From positions 1-5,819 of the forward strand of contig DZAU01000100.1 of NCBI GenBank assembly GCA_022729635.1: a DNA stretch of 5,819 nt, read 5' to 3'. How positions within the stretch are numbered: position 1 is the stretch's first letter; each line of letters starts with the position of its first letter. Shown here one piece after another: positions 5,681-5,819 of this stretch. The translations under genes and the position numbers were made by a program. The notes under the pieces are model-generated. The model was given only the letters and a program-made list of their open reading frames with translations, made no database searches and was not told the DNA's origin. Source of the stretch: Flavobacterium psychrophilum (GTDB lineage Bacteria; Bacteroidota; Bacteroidia; Flavobacteriales; Flavobacteriaceae).

Positions 5681-5707
5681 TTTATGATTGTGGGGTTTAA
5701 ATAAAGT

Positions 5708-5819
5708 CTATTTTTTCTTTTCTATTTCAAAATCAAAAAACAAATTCAAAGGAACATCTAAAGCTTCTGCAATATCATAAACTGTACTTATTGAAGTGTT
5801 TATTTTTCCTAATTCTATT
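5708..5819 (-). CDS. C-terminal end of an XRE-type helix-turn-helix protein, cut by window edge
   Basis: The minus strand carries an open frame from the right edge to the stop TAG (5708-5710), giving 36 visible residues. GKINTSISTVYDIAEALDVPLNLFF matches the last two helices of Cro/C1-type (XRE) DNA-binding domains, whose usual form is GK-x-NPS-x-x-T-x-x-x-IAxALxVPLxxLF. The protein ends 10 residues later in a charged EIEKKK tail, so the HTH domain lies at or near the C-terminus, and the whole protein may be a small single-domain regulator. The gene converges on gldD, with 27 bases between the stop codons. The start and target are outside the window. Confidence 0.75.
   Translation of the reverse strand, partial: IELGKINTSISTVYDIAEALDVPLNLFFDFEIEKKK

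Noticed and set aside
5681..5707. Terminator between gldD and the convergent HTH gene
   Set aside because: A T-rich stretch follows gldD but I could find no supporting stem.

Overview
The window looks like a chromosomal segment from a Bacteroidetes of the Flavobacteriia, most likely Flavobacterium or a close relative. Four things support this: the AT-rich sequence; the gliding-motility pair gldE-gldD directly after mutY and ssb; promoters of the Bacteroidetes type (TTG, then a 17-23 base spacer, then TAnnTTTG) in front of the HU and ssb genes; and no convincing Shine-Dalgarno sequence before any gene. No mobile element, CRISPR array, tRNA or rRNA is visible.

Layout. Positions 1-1438 (minus strand) hold most of a ribonuclease E/G family gene, with the 3' end cut by the window edge. 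Positions 1439-1719 are a repeat-rich intergenic stretch: two different 7-base tandem arrays flank an 18-base perfect palindrome, and a further block about 120 bases away carries an inverted copy of the first array. A strong hairpin terminator (1697-1734) ends a short minus-strand operon that encodes an HU-family nucleoid protein (1843-2133) and then a 30-residue, extremely basic protein (1720-1812). That small protein is probably ribosomal or otherwise RNA-binding. Positions 2134-2266 are a divergent promoter region. From it the plus-strand series mutY, ssb, gldE, gldD runs to 5680. A convergent minus-strand gene enters at the right edge (5708-5819) and shows only the C-terminal end of an XRE-type helix-turn-helix protein.

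How the genes fit together. The left half is RNA processing and nucleoid or ribosome housekeeping. mutY (repair of A opposite 8-oxoguanine) and ssb (single-strand binding) are genome-maintenance genes. gldE (a DUF21/CBS/CorC-type inner-membrane protein) and gldD (a lipoprotein) belong to the gliding-motility set of Flavobacterium. ssb has its own good promoter, the ssb-gldE gap is 23 bases, and gldE nearly abuts or overlaps gldD, so ssb-gldE-gldD is probably one transcription unit.

This is largely a conserved housekeeping region, and I see no clear new defence or biosynthetic system. The points most worth checking are the heptad-repeat leader of the RNase gene, the missing zinc-link cysteines in that RNase, the 30-residue basic protein whose stop codon sits inside its own terminator, and the palindrome that joins the end of mutY to the ssb promoter.
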